A stretch of 64,000 bases of DNA from Fennellomyces sp. T-0311 (taxonomy: Eukaryota; Mucoromycota; Mucoromycetes; Mucorales; Lichtheimiaceae), in contig JALLLT010000021.1 of the NCBI GenBank assembly GCA_025266875.1, positions 186,001 through 250,000 on the forward strand, written 5' to 3'. Shown here one piece after another: positions 36,796-48,298 of this stretch; positions within the stretch are counted from its first letter, which is position 1; each line of letters begins with the position of its first letter. Position numbers and translations under genes: made by a program. The notes below the pieces were generated by a model. It did not search any database. It saw only the letters and a list, made by a program, of their open reading frames with translations, and was not told the DNA's origin.

Positions 36796-39682
36796 TTAAT
36801 GTTGAAAACTTTTCATGACAGCAAAGCCCCCACCCTCTCCTTGGTTTCCTGCACCAGCGATCCCCTGCAAACATGCGTTAGACCCGCTGCCTATCCATTG
36901 ACCCGCCCCACTTACTGTTTATCCAGCAATCTTCGCAGGTCCGCCACCTGAGCCGACGTCAATGCGGACTTACGTGTGCCACCTAGAGCACGCCACTGAA
37001 TCTTCGCCGCACGCTCCTGCAGGCTGGATACTTGGTTTTGTAGCTATGGAACATGGTGTCAGTTGAATTGCGTCACAGCAGTGGTCCAACTTACCATTTC
37101 AAGTCGCTTGATATAGCCTTGGTCGCCGGCCACAAGTGTCTGGATCTCGTCGAGACTCTCGACCCATTTTTTTTCCTCAGAGGATAATTCCGGCAACTGG
37201 CTGCCCATCACCTTGCGCAACACACTATCGATTCGCAACGCGAGTTTTCCGTGGACTTGCGCTGCATCCAGTATCTTCTTGTGCTGCTCGTCCTGTATCT
37301 GTTGTTGTTCCAGCCGTTCGCACAGACTCTGAACTTGCTCAATTTGACGATGGATCTCCATCTCTTGCAGCGCCATCCTGTTCATAAGGTTCAGTATTCA
37401 TCGATAACTGCACTCATATCGTTACCTCTTTTCAGCCTGGATCCTTGACTTGTTGAGTTCCTTGATGCTGCTGTAGATCTTTTCGGATGACTTTGTGATA
37501 AACAGCAAAGACTCTTCGGTGATGACCACTTCCTTCTTGCCTCCAAATTCCTGCGGCACCAGGATCTTGGGCTGCGTAAGCTCTGGTACGGTATATGACT
37601 CGGTCAGAAGCGATCCATTGGGGATTTGACTCTCAGCAGCCTGGCCGCTGCCGAGTTTCGAAGATGTGTTGCTGCTGCTGGCTAGCTGGCTTTGCCGCAA
37701 TCCCAGTTCGATGGCTGTGAGTTTGTATGATCGTGTCAGTGCAAGTATTGAGTACGACAGATAGACGTCGGTAATGATAGTTGCGCCAATTAGTGGCTCG
37801 TTAATTCTAAGTGGCGGTGGCATTAGCAGTGATACTAACAAGTCATGTTGCCTCTCACCTTGTGATGGACGATTCGATCAGACACTGAACATCCGCCTGA
37901 CTATCCTTGGCAGAGTACTCTTCCATCGCCTTTTCAAAATCTTGGTGACTCGCGCCTGTCTGATATGCTTCTTCCAAAACCGCAATGTTGTTGATAAGCT
38001 TGGTCAGAGCGATTCGATGTAACCCAGCGCCGTGGTACGCGTAGAATGTGTCGCTATAGAGGGGGTCGCGCACCAGCATGATTGATGTGGATGACTGTAT
38101 CTTGAGATCGATCGCCTCGTGCACCGTTGCTTTGGGCAGCACGTCCGTAGAATGCAGAAATTGGCCAAGCTAGCACACACATCACTTAGAAAGCTAGGTA
38201 ATCGGCGTAGTATCGTCACTCACCTCGGTTTCCCATTCGGTGTTACTATTGTTTGGCATCAGCCACTGTGGATCAACTGCGCTTCCTAACAAGTGTGTCT
38301 CGATGATGCCGTCGGTGAATGCAAGAATAATGGCGTTGGCAGCTTCGGTCCTGATAAAAAGCATGTCGCTAACTTCATTCTGACCGCCGGCCTTGGTTGG
38401 CTGGCCCTCGACCCTGAATGGACCTTGCCGCTGGATGGGAAAGGGTATACATGAGTCTGTGGTTCGGACGGTGATCTTGTCGCCGTCGGCTGTCTTGGCC
38501 GATGCGATCAGATCGCTGATCCATTGAGATTGCAATCGGAACAGATAATACAATGCTTTGGATTCCCCGTCACTTTGGTCCAACTTGTATTGCTCCAGCA
38601 CTCGGCTGGTTTTTGCCTCGACTACGCATGCAAGTGACTCCAGATGTCGGTTATGCACGACACTGCGGTATCCTTTGTTAGCGACACGCGTCATGAAGCA
38701 AGAAGAGCTTACCTGTTGAATGGGAGGACAGGGCACAGGGCATATGTGTGACCATTTCGCAGCGTAAAGTACACGGTGAATGGCTCCCATCCACTGCCCT
38801 TCTGGCTTTTGCCGCCAACAGCAAAGCTCACCGCCTCATCCTCAGACCCGAGATCATCATCCAGGACAATGCCTCGGCTTGGCCGGCGCGCGTTGTTGCG
38901 TTGGTACGTGGGCGACAGATCGAATGTTTGCTCCGACTCGTCGATGCTCCCACTCACATCAAACATCCTATGGACACCCACCCCAGTTATTACTTGATCC
39001 ACTCGCGTTGGTTTGATTATTACCGTAACACGCTGTCTGTGCTGAGCACCATGATATGCGTCATTGTTTCGCTCAACGGATGCCATTCTGCCTTGAGGAC
39101 GCGCGCCTTGTCACCATAGATGTCTCGACCCACGACAAACACTTTGCATTCGACCTGACCCTGAGACGAGTACGTGGTGGTGTGACTAAATCCCGTAGGT
39201 GGCAAGCAGACAACTGCAAGTCGTTTTTGTCCAGCCACTGCTAACAAATTGCCCTTACTGTTGACGTTGAGCGATTCAATCGTGAAATCGATCGATGGTG
39301 TTGCCAGCGTCTACATTTGCACCACATGAGCGGGATTTTTACTTCGATAAATTGTTGAATCTACCTTGTACGGGATATCCAACAACCAATCGTTGCTGGC
39401 TTGGCCGGCATCAATGAACTGTGGCGCAACTTCGATCCAGGCGTCCTTGACTGCATTCAAATCGAGTAGTCGTAGTTGTGATCCAACAGCCACAATAAGA
39501 TCGCTGCCACGCAAAACAATGACACGCGTTTGGTACTGCTGCGCGAAAGTGTCATACTGATTGGCGCGATCGAATGTTCGTGAGGCTTGTTGGGCATCTT
39601 TGGATGTCAACTCGAAAATGCGGTGGTTGGCGAGATATTCAAGCCAATCGTTGGGCAGGATGGCGAGACTTTGACTTTTCAT
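36796..39682 (-). CDS. NUP88: Nucleoporin Nup88/Nup82 family
   Basis: Component of the cytoplasmic face of the nuclear pore, where the Nup82/88 complex anchors mRNA-export factors. The start is ATG 39682 (MKSQSLAILPNDWL); a GTG codon just upstream is not needed. The N-terminal beta-propeller carries VIVLRGSDLIVAVGSQLRLLDL, SKGNLLAVAGQKRLAVVCLP, EWHPLSETMTHIMVLSTDSVLRMFD and the family-typical FTLRNGHTYALCPVLPF. The C-terminal third is helical coiled coil (37060-37450: QIEQVQSLCERLEQQQ, then KLALRIDSVLRKVMG). The protein has about 800 residues in some nine exons. The 3' end is ambiguous: the in-frame stop at 36912-36914 lies inside GTAAGT, and splicing this as a 62-nt intron to the acceptor near 36853 extends the protein to stop 36796-36798. 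Confidence 0.85.
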
Positions 39683-39687
39683 TGTTG

Positions 39688-39957
39688 TCACGGTGAAGAG
39701 TGTAGAAAGAAAAAGCCGGTGGGTGTCGGTGTTCTTACCGCAGTCAGTAGCTTTTGCTGTGGCGCCCTATTTCTTCTGACCCCTTTGCTCTTATCCGCAT
39801 AATCGAAGTCTATTTCTTCCCCATCTTGCACCATCAAACCGGGAGCCTGTCCTGCAGCAGCGCGGAATGCAGCACCCAATCCGATAGCATGGGTTACTTT
39901 TGTTCTGAAACCTAAAGCTTGTTCGAATATATCACAGTTTTGATTCAAGTGGTGCAT
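39688..39957 (-). CDS. Small open frame upstream of Nup88 (uncertain)
   Basis: From ATG 39957 a frame of 89 codons reads MHHLNQNCDIFEQALGF and continues with a compositionally protein-like stretch (GLGAAFRAAAGQAPGLMVQ, then DGEEIDFDYADKSKGVRR). It ends at 39688, six bases before the Nup88 ATG. I recognise no family. It could be a short separate gene, a non-initiating 5' exon of Nup88, or an upstream open frame in the Nup88 leader. I found no splice pair that joins it in frame to Nup88. Confidence 0.3.
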   Translation of the reverse strand: MHHLNQNCDIFEQALGFRTKVTHAIGLGAAFRAAAGQAPGLMVQDGEEIDFDYADKSKGVRRNRAPQQKLLTAVRTPTPTGFFFLHSSP

Positions 39958-40041
39958 TGCATGATCCAATTTCTACATAAAAAGTCGCTTTTTTCGACTA
40001 CTTGGTCCCACTCTCTCAACTTTCAACTGCTTATTTCAAAC

Positions 40042-40386
40042 ATGTGTGGTGTAAGCTATCCTCAACGCGTGTTCTATTATAGCATCTGCTAAGCCGATAT
40101 TGCGTAGTGTGGTGGTTGCAACTATTCAAAGAGCAAGTGCGGCCAAGCAGGTACCGCCTCGACTTGTGGCCAAATGCCAAAGAATACCAGTAGCTGCGTC
40201 CCTACTCAGAAAGCATCTGCCTATCAGCAAGTTCCCAAGTCTACTCCAATGACTACCGAAGCTGCGCAGCACATCCAATCCAATACCGACAAGACTGGCA
40301 TCAACCCTGAGCCCAAAGCAGCTGCTGAAAACCTGGACGTGGAGGAAGAAAGGCAGAAGGAAAAGGAGTTTGCCATGTCCCACTAA
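40042..40386 (+). CDS. Small protein: Cys-rich head fused to an SMP-like motif
   Basis: Two exons (40042-40050, 40108-40386) encode 95 residues. The head is Cys-rich (MCGCGGCNYSKSKCG, then STCGQM and SSCVP), resembling metallothioneins and other Cys-rich metal-binding leaders. The middle carries MTTEAAQHIQSNTDKTG, the same motif as the two small genes at 48.1 and 49.1 kb and close to the plant/fungal SMP (seed maturation protein, LEA-type) motif. The tail is acidic and then Lys/Glu-rich (DVEEERQKEKEFAMSH). The intron falls after codon 3, exactly as in the two paralogues. No signal peptide or membrane segment. Function is unknown; stress or metal protection is only a guess from composition. 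It is divergent from Nup88 and convergent with an F-box gene. Confidence 0.7.
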
Positions 40387-40844
40387 TCGCTACCTCTTTA
40401 CACACTATGTTTCAATACTAGCACAAACCCCACTTGCGCACGTCTAGTCACCCTTTGCACAGAATAATTGCAACTTAGGCTGTATCATTTGTACGAATGA
40501 TTTGCGTTTTCAATAAAAGAAACGTGTGGTCTCAAATGCAGCTTGTGTAAAGCAAGGATTACGCGTCCTGTTTCATCAATATTATGCATCATGTCTATAA
40601 TACCATTCCACAACACATTGAAACTTTATAATGAAAAGAACACTTCTTTTCCATGGTATGTAGCAATGAGTATGTGGAAGCTCAAACTACTTGATCTCAC
40701 TACTGTCCAGTCAATCATATGAGGCATAAATTGGCACTTATACAGTCACCTCGGTTACGAAAGCGCAGGTTATCAAGAGGTTCTTGGTCATCGACATGAC
40801 TTCCTTGCATCTTCTTTTATTACATTGTCAACGCAAATTTCATT

Positions 40845-42603
40845 TTATAAAACATTTTTAAGCAGTACAGATATGCTGTCCGCAAGCAAGCGGAAGCGAT
40901 AATCGTACCCGGAAACCTCTCTACATCCGAGCTGCTGAAACTTCTTGTTGAGATTGGCATCATTTTTGAAGAACGAATCGACACCATCGTTGGTAATATG
41001 AGGACTGCACGTTACTGATAGCAACGATAACCACTTGAGTCGTCCCAGTCGATCGAGCACCGCGTCGGTGATATTGTATATCCAATCGAACGACAATACG
41101 TAAAGTTTGCTGTCCACGGAAATCAATCTGTCGGCAAACGCTTTCATTTCATCGAAGGACAAGCACTGCGCATGGCAAGGATCCACTGCCAAATGTAGTA
41201 CTTGCAGTGATCGTATGTTGCATAAATCAAGGAGTGCTTGGCCGGGTATACAAACATTCGTGAGACGTACGCTCTGTAATTGGCCATTCATAGAAAGCAT
41301 TCCCAAGTGAGGAAATCTATCGATATGCGAGACTGCTTGTTCGTATGGATCATCCTCGGGTATAAACACTTGCATATCGATGTGCTTCAAGTGCTTCCGT
41401 GTGCTCAACGCGGTAAAAAGTGGATCCACTTGGACATCATCCTGGGAAACCGTAAGCAAATCAAGACATTCAATATCGTCACATCCAGCGATAAAGTTTC
41501 CCCAGCCAGCATATGTGGTCAAGATGCCGTTGATATGCAATGTCTTCAATCGAGGAAACTGAATATTATTCAGCCCATCCCATTCCCGTGGTCTCCTTAA
41601 ATTCCGAAACTTCAGATACTCTAGAGTATGTCGTGACCTGGTGAGCAGCGGCACCACGATTTCCAAATCCATATGGAAACTATGAAGTATAAACTCGCAA
41701 AGCGATTTCTTATCGTCATACCCCACCCTCCTTGACAGCTCCTTCCATTCTTTGGTTTTTTCATCCTCGTTGTCCGAAGGGAAGTAGCCGCGTGGCATCC
41801 ACATCAAGTAGCGCAAACGTGGGCAGTGATCGAACAATGTCTCGAAATCCGGTCCAGGAGGAGCAGAATGTAACAGCGTTCCATGCGTTGTCGTCAGTAG
41901 TAATGATTTCAGTCTTGGACAGCGTCGCAATAACGGATTGATTCGGTCTTTGAGATAACAATCCACATGCAGATAAACAAGCTTGGTACTGGAATATTCT
42001 ATACCATTGCTGCGAACACCGATATTTGGCTGTTGCAAATGACTCATGCCATCGTACAGCAGCGTAAGGTGCGTCAAGTTGGGCAAGAGGTTCAACAGAT
42101 GCATCTCTGATATATCAAATCGATGATTTGTGATAGACAACTCTGTCAAAGTGGTGCTGAATTGCTGGATTGTCGCGAAAAGTATATCATTCATATTGGA
42201 TCCTAGCGGTTCAAGCAATTGTTGCTTTATCTGTCTCTTGATATCTACAAAAAGAAAACAGTTAGACTTTTTTAAAAGATATTTATCAATGGAGGCTACA
42301 CGAACCGACAGAGGTAAGTGCGCACTTTCTTCGACCAAGCAGGTTTAAAACGCGACACGGATCCACGTCAATAATAGAGAGGTTGCGTACATGGTAACTG
42401 AGACAATAAAGCAACCGATCTGTGCTTTTTGGCCAGGAACGTTGAGAGATTTCGATCGCACTCCATAAGTGGTTCGTGAGATGCGGAATCTGGCTATACC
42501 AACGGCGGCAAGCGCACATGCACTCTAGACAATCGGCCTGGTTGAGATTGGACAGAATTGCACGCGAAATCTCGTTGGGTATATAGGCTATAAAGTCGGG
42601 CAT
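40845..42603 (-). CDS. F-box/LRR protein
   Basis: Predicted substrate receptor of an SCF ubiquitin ligase. Exon 1 (from ATG 42603) opens with an F-box, MPDFIAYIPNEISRAILSNL followed by DCLECMCACRRWYSQIP (residues 5-45). One short intron (about 42245-42302) joins CALTSV to DIKRQIKQQ. The rest is an LRR solenoid of Leu-rich repeats, such as LLNLLPNLTHLTLLYDGM, HCPRLRYLMWMP and DRLGRLKWLSLLSVTC, ending at 40845. Length is about 565 residues. F-box/LRR genes are abundant and fast-evolving in Mucoromycota, so the substrate cannot be inferred. It is divergent from a second F-box/LRR gene at 43.4 kb. Confidence 0.85.
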
Positions 42604-43421
42604 CTAGACGTTACAAAAAAATAGTGCTGGCCACAGTTCATTTTCAACTTTAATGTTTGTAACACGTAGCAACCGTCTGTAACCAAGGAAAGCACTCGAT
42701 GACTGCAAACCTTCTCCAGAGCGCTCCAACGTTAACTGAAAAAGTCGAAAGAGGAGGAAAATGGCATTAGAAGTCCTATAAGTCACCGACGACTAGAGTT
42801 TTTATAGAGATGTTCATATATCGAACTTAAAACTCCCTTCCTGTTAAAAGCAAAGTACAAGTATAAGTGATCGTGACGCCATGATCAACCTTTACCGCAT
42901 TACGATACTTTCCTCATCGTCCATTGATTACCATCCACGATTGGGTATCGCGTCCATTACATTGTGGATCTAAAGCAGCTTTATAACTAGTATCCAAAAC
43001 TTACTCGTATTTGAATCAGAAATGTTAATTGATACGTATGGACAACTTGATACTACAGTGACATCGACAAACGGCAACTATGGTAGCTATGGCAACGAAT
43101 ATATTGTCGTTCGCTACCGGCTATGATACCGGGAACCACAGTGGGATCAATGCACCCAAGCACTGAATTACTTGACTCGGCTATGGGTGGTGGCGTAATA
43201 ATCGATACCGAATGCTCTTCTTAAATACACTTCTCGAATACCACCGTAGAAAAACCTCGTTTGACCAATTGCAAAAAGATATTGCATAGCGCGTAAAGTC
43301 TAATCCCATATTGTTGCTAGATGATCCTTGTACTACAAGAGGAGTGTGTGAATAAATTGAAGCACGTGTCGTTCTTGCTTTTACCAACTCAACCACGGAC
43401 GACAACGGATTCACGTCCACC
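42604..43421. promoter_or_regulatory. Divergent promoter region between two F-box genes
   Basis: An 818-bp AT-rich gap between the two divergent F-box/LRR start codons. No gene or clear core promoter element is visible. Confidence 0.4.
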
Positions 43422-44969
43422 ATGTATTCTCCATATTCGACGCATGACGATGATGCACCCATCGCCAAACTTCCAATGGAGCTACTCGAGTTTATTGGAA
43501 CTAACTTGGATTGTCATGACTTTTTCGAATGCATCTTGGTATCAATCGCGTGGAATTCTATCTTTCAACCATTCCTTTACCGATCGGTCACCATTGACCA
43601 AATATCAATGTGTACAAGGTTCATAAAAACGCTCGAGGAATCGACCGATACGTCCAACAAACGAAAAATGTGGTATCGTGCCAATCAAGTACCGCGCATC
43701 ATTGACAACCTTGGCTCCTATGTACTGAGTCTCAACATATCGGACGGGTTAATGATCAGCACGTCGTTGGATAAGCTTGCTGCGTTATGTCCCAACTTGG
43801 AATCCGTCAGCTTCCGATGGGAAAACTATTTTGAAAAGTACATGAATTATACTCCCAGGACACGCGCATTCCGAACTCCTCTCGAGTTTTTCGACAGAAT
43901 TCATCCTCCAAGCTTACGAACTCTCACTTTGAAGGCTAGGAGTGTGTCTAAGTTATCACGGCGTCCGATTGATTTACTCTTTGTTGTTCTACGCCACTTT
44001 CCGCAACTCGAATCTCTTACAGTCATGGACGAATCCTTGGTTCTTCGCATTGAGGATTTGGAAGAGCTTCATTCTCGATGCCCAAAACTTGATTATCTCT
44101 GCATTAGCGACGCAGATATGGATCTGCATGACACAACAGTACCGCGCAATGCCATCACTCCTGTCACCACTCAGCATTTATCACTTCTTTCCGATACGAT
44201 ATGGCGAGATGCTTCCGTATTTCAAATGATATGGTTCCAGTATCTCGTACAAAAGTACCCGGTGCTCAAAACCTTGAGCCTCCACCGCCCTCGACCCGAC
44301 CTTTTCTATCACAGAGAGCGACCAGGGCGAACAAACCGTGAATCAACTCCACTTGTATATCATTTCCCTCATTTACGTGGCGTGTGCCTTGATCAATTTG
44401 GTGGCGATCTTGTCAGTGAGTGGCCTACATTGGTTCAAGATATACAGGATATCACCTTGTACAGTAACCCGATACGTCGTTCTCTGAAATGGTCTGGTAA
44501 CCATGCCCCAAGAAATATGACAAGACTTGTGCTACCATGGATCCCCACCAATATTGATGTTTTGAATGAGTTTACAAGCTTACGTGAACTTTCTTTTTGC
44601 TCAGCAATCCGCCTGGAGTATGAATTCCAAACGCTGAAGCTCGATAATTTGTTGTCTGTTTGCCCAGTGTTGGAGAAACTAGATATTGCTCAATATATAG
44701 TTTCTTGTACAACTAATTCACCTCAACATATATCACTAAGAGCTCTGGTGTTGGACGTTGTAGTGATAAGGGAAAGAGATACTTTTGCCGACCTCGCCAG
44801 CCTATGCCCACGGCTATCCCATGTTGAAGTCCTTGGGAGCCACTGGTCGAAAGACATCATCAGCAAACAAGGCAGGGTGTCTCAGGCCGACCTGGCAGGA
44901 TATGGGTTTTGGCATAAAAAAGTATCACAACATAGCAAATATGATATAATGCAGTCAACTTGGTATTAA
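43422..44969 (+). CDS. F-box/LRR protein
   Basis: Single-exon gene for 515 residues. The F-box is near the N-terminus (IAKLPMELLEFIGTNLDCHD then WNSIFQPFLYRSVTI, residues 14-57). Leu-rich repeats follow, for example LAALCPNLESVSFRWENYF, HFPQLESLTVMDESLVL, RCPKLDYLCISDADMDL and LLSVCPVLEKLDIAQYI. This is the layout of an SCF ubiquitin-ligase substrate adaptor. It shares the fold and arrangement of the neighbouring gene at 40.8-42.6 kb but little obvious sequence outside the F-box, and it lacks that gene's intron. Substrate unknown. Ends at stop 44967-44969. Confidence 0.85.
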   Translation: MYSPYSTHDDDAPIAKLPMELLEFIGTNLDCHDFFECILVSIAWNSIFQPFLYRSVTIDQISMCTRFIKTLEESTDTSNKRKMWYRANQVPRIIDNLGSYVLSLNISDGLMISTSLDKLAALCPNLESVSFRWENYFEKYMNYTPRTRAFRTPLEFFDRIHPPSLRTLTLKARSVSKLSRRPIDLLFVVLRHFPQLESLTVMDESLVLRIEDLEELHSRCPKLDYLCISDADMDLHDTTVPRNAITPVTTQHLSLLSDTIWRDASVFQMIWFQYLVQKYPVLKTLSLHRPRPDLFYHRERPGRTNRESTPLVYHFPHLRGVCLDQFGGDLVSEWPTLVQDIQDITLYSNPIRRSLKWSGNHAPRNMTRLVLPWIPTNIDVLNEFTSLRELSFCSAIRLEYEFQTLKLDNLLSVCPVLEKLDIAQYIVSCTTNSPQHISLRALVLDVVVIRERDTFADLASLCPRLSHVEVLGSHWSKDIISKQGRVSQADLAGYGFWHKKVSQHSKYDIMQSTWY

Positions 44970-45905
44970 AGATCATCATAAAACTGACGCACAAAGGAAG
45001 TTTAGCCTTACCACACTGCTGTTTAGCAAGCGAGTGAATGGCAATTGGCAAGTGCTGGGAAAGCCAAAAAAAGCGCGGGCGGCCGCGAAACCATCTTTCT
45101 GCATCTATTGCGTGCAAGAAAAGTGGATCGTGTCATTTTGAATTTGCGTCAGAATCAGATGTCTAAATGTAAATGAGCTTTGATTGATAGATTTGAACGA
45201 ATGCATTTTGCTCACTATCGCCAGGGATCACTGCATTCCCCGAGTAATGCGCGTGGAAGCTCCCCTTGCGAACTCCAGTAGTTCAGTTGGTGTTCTTGTT
45301 TTGACTCGTAAAGGCTATGGACAAGTGTCAGAACGTTTGTAGTTTCGTATAGTCATTGCGTTTTTTTTTTTGCACAATTGTGAATTCACTGTGGTTATTA
45401 TTCAGGGTCTGTGGTGATCAAGGACGACCTTGATGTTTATAGCCGTGAACAATGAGTATGTGCTCTGTCTAGATCAAAAGCACATATAAATATAGAGAAT
45501 TCATTATAAGCATAACTACACGGCTAGAGGTAAATTCTTGTGCTTCATCAAAATATAAGATATTAACACCACGGCAGTGCAATAATATGGCAATATCCTA
45601 CTTCCATTCCTGAGATATTAGCTTGCCTCTTTGGTTTGCGATATCCTATTTAGTTTTCAAAACTACATCCTCACTCTTGTCATTGTCGAACCACCGAATA
45701 TCCGCCCTGCCGACATTTGGTAAGACTCTCGTTGTAAGCTAAGCAAGGGAGGACCTTTGGTATATCCCAGTGACTTGAAGAGGAAGCAGTCTTCTTGATT
45801 TCTCTCTGTGAATACGTCTGGGATATTAGTTGTTGACATTGGTGCGCACATTTCAATATATGAAGGACATGAGAAGTGCATTCGATAATGTCAACAGACT
45901 TAAGG

Positions 45906-46081
45906 TACAGTGGCTGCTTTGTATAACGATATGATGGTGCAGCCCAAACTTTATCGTTATATCAAAATATCGTTATATAAAATGGGATTTGGCAGTGATT
46001 ACCGTTTTGGTGCATTGAAAATTGTATCGTTATATCGAATTATCGTTATATAATATATCATTATATGAAGCGGCCACTGTA
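45906..46081. mobile_element. Tc1/mariner-type MITE with TA duplication
   Basis: The element proper is 45908-46079 (172 bp), flanked on both sides by TA. Its ends are inverted repeats of about 25 bp with four mismatches, starting CAGTGGCTGCTTTGTATAA on the left and, read from the right, CAGTGGCCGCTTCATATAA. CAGT termini plus TA duplication are the signature of Tc1/mariner/pogo-class transposition. The interior carries four exact copies of ATCGTTATAT (45953, 45969, 46026, 46042) and degenerate ones, but no coding sequence, so it must be moved by a transposase encoded elsewhere. Confidence 0.75.
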
Positions 46082-48003
46082 GCTAGCGATTAGCTCGACA
46101 AGGTACGACGAAAGATCGACAATGTTACTGCAACGCGGAAGACGCGGCTTGGGTGGTATTTTGGATGCTGTCGATTGGAAAGATATGTGATTGATCTGTT
46201 CATACTGCCATTCGTGGTCGAATCCATTGCTGAATGGTGCGGCTTAAAAGAGGATACAGCGGTTCACCATTTTTTTCCTAGGCGGATGAAATGCGAAAAA
46301 CTGAGGAAAAAACGGGGGCTATAGAAGAGAGGTATCTAGCACTAGTAAAAGCTGCTTTTTTAATCTATTATTCTTTTACCATGTGGCTCATTTGAATCTC
46401 TGCTAGTATTAAGGTACTCGGTGGATGTGTTTGCTGCAAATTTTCCTGATTCGTATAACATTCTATACATAAGCAATCGTTGCTACGACATACCTTTATT
46501 TGGAGTCTCAACCGTAGATTAATATAAAAGATCAAGCATAGGCGTTATGATGGTATGAATATAGTGGCCTGGCATGATCTGCGATAGCTAATGGCTGCTA
46601 TAAATCGTGTCAGGCTTTCTTTTATGACGGCCTACGGTATATGTTATGCAGAGCGTAGACACGATGCTGATGGTTCCAAGGGGATCAATTCAAGTAGCCG
46701 TTAACCTGGAAAAAACTGTTGGAAACGACGGGACATTGTACTTTAATTGCGCCCTGGTTGTGCAGAATGTCCCTGTATTTATGTCAAGCCGTTAATTCGT
46801 CTAAACTGTTAAAAACGATAGGGCGTCGGGCTGTAATCCCATGTTGATCAGGATGATGTGTGATAAATGGACCAATACGTGTAGCGTAAGATAGCCAGTG
46901 TTCGTTTAGTACTTTGAGAAGGTGGGTGACGAGAGGTTTTTGGGACAGGGTGGGAACGAGGTACCGCTGTCCAGCAAGTGACTTCTTGTTAATAAGGATC
47001 AGGTTTCTTTCGTCCAGGTAGCTGACAAGACGTTACTAATGCACAGGTTCAGATTATAATTAACGGCGACGCTTGAACTTGAGGAAGAAAGAACCAGTGC
47101 GGCAATTCACGCCAACGACGAACCCAACCATGGCCCAGCAGTAGATGCACTACGCACCTTCTGACGAAGAACTGCGTAGACGCGTTCAATCTGCACAATC
47201 GTGCATCAGAGCATACTTTATTTAAAAATAAACACTCATAGATGTTTGTAGACTTGACTTCTCATCATTTTCACCTCTTTTTATATGATGCTCGTTTTTG
47301 ATTCTCGGCGCATATTGGGAACAAATGGGAAAAACCTGAGGATGGGACAATTGACACTAAGTTCGACCATTTGGACCAGCCGAAACAGAGGAAAAAGATG
47401 GGTTGCGGAAAACGGAGGACTGCTGTCACGAAATAATCACCCCTACTTGAACCTGTAAGGAAACAAATTTTACATTATGGCAGCAGTCTAATCGACCTCA
47501 GCGCGTCCCTTCGGCTGTTTCGCTGCCTATCGCGTTCAAAGGCTAATGTTGAAAAGTCACCCAAATATAACAACATTGACTGCCGGACTTGCGATTTTGC
47601 TGTTCTATTTTGGCATGATCCCTTAACAACGAGTATGGCGAAAAGCATGGCAGTGAGAAAACAGTAATCAATGGCCATATCAGCGGGGGTTTCCTGTGTC
47701 TATACTTACCGGTGCGACAGGTAAAGGTCTTCTTCCTGATATATACAGTCCCAGTTTCAACACGTGCCAAAAGAAAAGTTAGTGATTGGGATAATCACAT
47801 TGTATGTACCTATGGAAACAACAGGATTTCAACGATAGCTTGCTTTCTTGGACAGCCGCCCAACACTGCAATCGCAACTTATTTGTGTGTAAAATAAAGG
47901 AAAAATAGGCTGGCTTGATGATTAACATGTAAGGATCTTGTTATTACGTGGGTCTGGAGCCCGGGATGTGTATGACTCACACATTTGTTGGGTGCTAGGC
48001 TGA

Positions 48004-48027
48004 TATATAAATTCTTCGGTGCCCCCT
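48004..48027 (+). promoter_or_regulatory. TATA box and CCCCT element of the first SMP-like gene
   Basis: TATATAA (48004-48010) lies 76-82 bp before the ATG at 48086. CCCCT (48023-48027), the core of the yeast stress-response element, sits just downstream of it. The position so close to the start makes a true stress element uncertain. Confidence 0.35.
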
Positions 48028-48085
48028 CTTGACGCCTTTCAGCTTATTAGCAACATCAATATACGATCAGCAACAGAAGCAAAAC

Positions 48086-48298
48086 ATGGACAAAGTAAGG
48101 CTACACTCTTTATTCAAACTTTCTGCGCTCTTCTTAGTAAAGCATCAATAGTCCAAGAAGCAGCAACCCAAGACCCCCATGACTCCGGATGCCGGGTCGC
48201 GCATACAGTCTCATGCTGACAAGACCCAGACAAACCAAAGTTTCAAGTCGCGTGCCCAGTCTGCCGGTGACAAGAATGCCAACAAAGGAAAGAAGTAA
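48086..48298 (+). CDS. Tiny SMP-like protein, family member 2
   Basis: Two exons (48086-48094, 48152-48298) encode 51 residues. Exon 1 is only M-D-K. Exon 2 reads KTPMTPDAGSRIQSHADKTQ, then NQSFKSRAQSAGDKNANKGKK. The pattern MTxxDAxRIQSHxDxT followed by FKxxAQSxxDK matches the SMP (seed maturation protein) motif of plant LEA proteins and short fungal proteins. The product is very hydrophilic, Lys-rich, has no signal peptide and is predicted to be disordered. Such proteins are linked to desiccation or stress protection in plants; a similar role here is inference. A closely similar gene follows 0.8 kb downstream with the same intron position, indicating a local duplication. Confidence 0.7.

Larger units (their letters stand above)
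44970..48085. other. Intergenic region holding a MITE
   Basis: About 3.1 kb with no supportable gene apart from the transposon-like element at 45906-46081. Around 46690-46830 there are two related degenerate segments (AAACTGTTGGAAACGACGGG and AAACTGTTAAAAACGATAGG). A minus-strand frame near 47060-47140 ends FFLKFKRRR, but nothing upstream identifies a gene. The right end holds the promoter of the first SMP-like gene. Confidence 0.5.
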
